Source: Oceanobacter mangrovi
Lineage (GTDB): Bacteria; Pseudomonadota; Gammaproteobacteria; Pseudomonadales; Oceanobacteraceae
Direction of reading: 5' to 3'
DNA length: 64,000 nucleotides
Assembly (NCBI RefSeq): GCF_019740315.1
Contig: NZ_JAHXZR010000001.1
Coordinates: 868,001-932,000, forward strand
The position numbers and the translations under genes are program-made. This document shows positions 61,410-64,000 of the stretch, piece after piece; position 1 is the stretch's first letter, and each line of letters starts with the position of its first letter. The notes beneath the pieces were generated by a model. That model was not told the origin of the DNA. It was given only the letters and a program-made list of their open reading frames with translations, and ran no database searches.

Positions 61410-62816
61410 ATGTACTCATTCGCCAATATGGCAGCGGGCAGCCCGCTGCAAATCAACGCCAGCTTTGACGTCATCAACCCGTCCACCCTGCAACCGGCAG
61501 GCAGCGCGCCACTGGCCAGTGTCAGTGATCTGGAGCGCGCCGTCGCGGCTGCCAAAGCGGCTTTTCCGGCCTGGTCCGCGCTCACCGATGGGCAACGTCA
61601 GGCCTATTGCCACCAGATTGCCGACAAGCTCGAAGCTCACCATGAAGAACTGGCGGCCATCCTGACCAGCGAACAGGGCAAGCCAATGGGCGGCACCGGT
61701 TCGATGTTTGAAATTGGTGGAGCCATCGCCTGGGCTCGCTATAACGCCAGCCTGGAAGTGCCGGTGGAAGTACTGCAGGACGATGATAACGGCCGTATCG
61801 AAATGCACCGCAAGCCGATTGGGGTCGTCGGCTCCATCACGCCGTGGAACTGGCCGGTGATGATTGCGATCTGGCACATCATTCCGGCGATTCGCACCGG
61901 CAACACCGTGGTCAACAAGCCGTCTCCGTTTACGCCGCTGGCGACCTTGCGGATGATCGAGCTGATGAATGAAGTACTGCCCGCCGGAGTGGTGAACAGC
62001 ATCACCGGCGACAACGACATTGGCGCGGCGATTTCCTCGCATGCAGATATTGGCAAAATCGTTTTCACCGGCTCGACACCAACCGGCCAGAAAATCATGA
62101 GTTCCGCCGCAGAGGGCCTCAAGCGCCTGACGCTGGAATTGGGCGGTAACGACGCCGGGATTGTGTTGCCGGATTGTGATGCCAAGGCGATTGCGGCGGG
62201 ACTGTTCTGGGGTGCCTTTATCAACAACGGCCAGACTTGCGCCGCGCTGAAACGCCTGTACGTGCACGACAGCATCTATGACGCTGTGTGTGAAGAACTG
62301 ACGGCCTTTGCCGCCAGCGTCAAGGTCGGCGATGGCTTTGCGGAAGGCATGGAACTGGGGCCAATCCAGAATCGCATGCAGTTCGACAAGGTTAACCAGC
62401 TGGTACGGGGTTCGATTGAAGCGGGCGGCAAAGTCCTCTGCGGCGGCCCGGTCGACGACGCCAACACACTGTTTTTCCCGATTACCCTGATTGCGACCAG
62501 CTCCGCCACCGACCCGCTGATTCATCAGGAGCAGTTTGGCCCGGCGCTGCCTATCATCCGTTATAGCGATATTGACGAGGTGATTCGTCAGGCTAACGAC
62601 AATCCCAATGGTCTGGGTGGTTCCGTCTGGACCAACGACGTTGAACAGTTCCGCGCCATCGCCAGCCAGCTGGAATGTGGTTCGGTATGGCGTAACAAAC
62701 ACGGTGCGATTCAGCCTAATGCGCCATTCGGCGGCGTGAAGTGCTCTGGCGTCGGAGTGGAATTTGGTCAGGAAGGTTTGCTGGCCAACACCAATATTCA
62801 GGTGGTTTACCTGTAA
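61410..62816 (+). CDS. Aldehyde dehydrogenase (NAD(P)-dependent)
   Basis: 468 residues. Catalytic Cys277 (INNGQTCAALKR), general base Glu243 (LELGGNDAG), cofactor motif FTGSTPTGQKI, and the SITPWNWPVMIAIWHIIPAIRTGNTVVNKPS segment. It oxidises an aldehyde to the acid. The regulator and operator suggest it handles an amine-derived aldehyde (FeaB-like role), possibly the product of the PuuB-like oxidase at 53395. GGAG precedes the ATG. A strong terminator follows. Confidence 0.92.
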   Translation: MYSFANMAAGSPLQINASFDVINPSTLQPAGSAPLASVSDLERAVAAAKAAFPAWSALTDGQRQAYCHQIADKLEAHHEELAAILTSEQGKPMGGTGSMFEIGGAIAWARYNASLEVPVEVLQDDDNGRIEMHRKPIGVVGSITPWNWPVMIAIWHIIPAIRTGNTVVNKPSPFTPLATLRMIELMNEVLPAGVVNSITGDNDIGAAISSHADIGKIVFTGSTPTGQKIMSSAAEGLKRLTLELGGNDAGIVLPDCDAKAIAAGLFWGAFINNGQTCAALKRLYVHDSIYDAVCEELTAFAASVKVGDGFAEGMELGPIQNRMQFDKVNQLVRGSIEAGGKVLCGGPVDDANTLFFPITLIATSSATDPLIHQEQFGPALPIIRYSDIDEVIRQANDNPNGLGGSVWTNDVEQFRAIASQLECGSVWRNKHGAIQPNAPFGGVKCSGVGVEFGQEGLLANTNIQVVYL

Positions 62817-62824
62817 ATCAACAA

Positions 62825-62858
62825 AAAGCCGCACGGCTAGATGCCAGCCTGCGGCTTT
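62825..62858. terminator. Intrinsic terminator after the aldehyde dehydrogenase gene
   Basis: AAAGCCGCA-C-GGCT (62825-62838), 7-base loop, AGCC-TGCGGCTTT (62846-62858): 13 paired bases with one bulge, followed by GGTTTT. Between convergent genes. Confidence 0.85.
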
Positions 62859-62939
62859 GGTTTTAACTGCTCGTTCTGATAGTGCTTCCTGTTTCACCCC
62901 ATCCCTGTGTGGCGCTTTTTCGCTGGAAAGCCAGCCAGA

Positions 62940-64000
62940 CTAGTTGCTGATAGCCTTCGGCTCAGGTTTGCTTTTAAGCACCAGAAAGGCGAATACCGCC
63001 AGCGCAACCGGCGCAAAGGATACCCACAGCACCGCATTCCAGCCCCAGGCGCTGAGCACCCCGCCAGACGAAAATGAACCCAGCGCCATCAGACCAAAAA
63101 TAATAAAGTCGTTGAGCGACTGTACCCGGGTTTTTTCTTCCGGCCGATGGCATTCCAGCACCAGCGCCGAAGCCCCCAGAAAACCGAAGTTCCAGCCCAG
63201 CCCCAGTAAAATCAGCATGCCCCAGAAGTGCATCAGCTCAATGCCCAGCAGGCCAACGGCGGCAGACACCGCCGTTAAAGCCAGACCAATCGCCGCGATG
63301 CGCACCGCACCGAATTTTTCGATCAGGCGGCCGGTAAAAAAGCTCGGGCCATACATGGCAATCACATGCCACTGAATACCGAGGTTGGAAGATGCCTGCG
63401 AAAAACCACAGAAATGCATCGCCAGTGGTGCCGCCGTCATCAGAAAATTCATCACTGTGTAGGACGCTGCACCACAAATCACCGCGGCGATAAACAGCGG
63501 CTGACGTACGATCAGCCCCAGTGAACGGCCGCCCTGTTGCTCCTGTGCTGATGGCATCGGCAACTGCACGCCCATCAGAATCAAGGCAGACACCGCAGCG
63601 ACCAGCGCCTGGATCACAAAGGTTCCGGCAAAGGTACGGCCGGGCCAGAGGTCCATCGTCCAGGTCACCAGTTGTGGCCCAAACACCCCGGCAGCCACGC
63701 CACCGGCCATCACCATCGACAAGGCCCTGGCGCGTTTTTCCGGTGCGACACCGTCCGCCGCAGCGAACCGGAACGACACCACTACCGCAGCGTAGGCACC
63801 ACCGAAGAAGGTGGAAAAACAGAACAGCCAGAACGACACCTGTAATACAGCAACCAGCGCGACAACGCCTGCCAATACACCGGCCAGCGTGCCCAGCATA
63901 AAAGTCGTTTTACGACCGTAATGACGCGAGACCCAGCCGGACGGCCAGATGCAGGCGGCCATGCCCACCACAAAAATGGAAATTGGCAGAGTTGCCAACA
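62940..64000 (-). CDS. MFS transporter (N-terminus cut by window edge)
   Basis: About 353 residues visible on the reverse strand, continuing beyond 64000. The MFS loop motif GWVSRHYGRKTTFMLG (between spans 2 and 3) sits near the visible start, so only the first span or so is missing. About ten hydrophobic spans follow, with the second-half loop TGRLIEKFGAVRI. The C-terminus is hydrophilic (KSKPEPKAISN). Substrate unknown. It converges with the aldehyde dehydrogenase gene. Confidence 0.88.
   Translation of the reverse strand, partial: LATLPISIFVVGMAACIWPSGWVSRHYGRKTTFMLGTLAGVLAGVVALVAVLQVSFWLFCFSTFFGGAYAAVVVSFRFAAADGVAPEKRARALSMVMAGGVAAGVFGPQLVTWTMDLWPGRTFAGTFVIQALVAAVSALILMGVQLPMPSAQEQQGGRSLGLIVRQPLFIAAVICGAASYTVMNFLMTAAPLAMHFCGFSQASSNLGIQWHVIAMYGPSFFTGRLIEKFGAVRIAAIGLALTAVSAAVGLLGIELMHFWGMLILLGLGWNFGFLGASALVLECHRPEEKTRVQSLNDFIIFGLMALGSFSSGGVLSAWGWNAVLWVSFAPVALAVFAFLVLKSKPEPKAISN

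Noticed and set aside
61416-62897. Long reverse-strand open frame of about 493 codons opposite the aldehyde dehydrogenase
   Set aside because: Antisense shadow of a well-supported gene; no recognisable motif.

Overview
The window reads as chromosomal DNA of a free-living, probably marine gammaproteobacterium. An oceanospirillalean relative is the best guess from gene content: MvaT/H-NS-like silencer, TRAP and TTT transporters, many AraC/LysR regulators, Gram-negative porins. Base composition is mid-50s percent GC by eye, genes are densely packed, and overlapping ATGA start/stop junctions are common. I saw no tRNA, rRNA, CRISPR array, prophage or intact insertion sequence. Genus assignment is inference only.

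Layout. 1-432: edge of an H-NS/MvaT-type gene. 1445-4818: cydDC, the ABC exporter needed for cytochrome bd assembly, with a nested palindromic element just upstream. 4944-11332: a six-gene zinc-starvation operon behind a near-perfect Zur box: galB-like PIG-L enzyme, folE2, gamma-carbonic anhydrase, thrS2, pyrC2, hisI2. Several products are paralogues of zinc enzymes, and two have lost a zinc ligand. 11417-15598: two LysR regulators, an aldehyde reductase/ADH and thiopurine methyltransferase. 15764-35264: a large acyl-CoA (beta-oxidation) district: APH-like kinase, two acyl-CoA dehydrogenases, hydroxyacyl-CoA dehydrogenase, SDR, SurE, a two-component system, a complete TRAP transporter, FadB-like and FadA-like enzymes, an acyl-CoA synthetase, a porin and a thioesterase. 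Together they look like an uptake-to-acetyl-CoA route for a carboxylic acid.

35413-40729 (reverse strand) is the most unusual block: a LodA-like cysteine-tryptophylquinone oxidase, its LodB-like flavoprotein, a ferritin-like protein of the VioB/RebD imine-dimer-synthase type, and an unrecognised 358-residue protein. The combination of an amino-acid or amine oxidase with a VioB-like domain suggests a small biosynthetic or imine-coupling pathway.

41533-47021: AraC regulator and an amino-acid catabolic operon (ornithine-cyclodeaminase family, Rid, DadA-like FAD enzyme, APC permease). 47107-49633: tyrS and a polyamine-type binding protein. 50001-58562: FeaR-like regulator, cupin, outer-membrane channel, PuuB-like amine oxidase, Usp, and a TctCBA tricarboxylate-type transporter. 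58688-59877: an AT-richer two-gene insert. 60078-62816: second FeaR-like regulator divergent from an aldehyde dehydrogenase. Both FeaR-like regulators have the same kind of 21-bp-spaced direct repeat (TGTCA-N8-CAA twice) in their divergent promoter. 62940-64000: an MFS transporter cut by the window edge.

Repeats: a two-copy palindromic element (14498-14630; 35263-35328), a MITE-like element with 13-bp direct repeats (1239-1411) and a relative (49913-49972), and a recurring habit of 12-16-bp tandem duplications placed at the 3' ends of genes.
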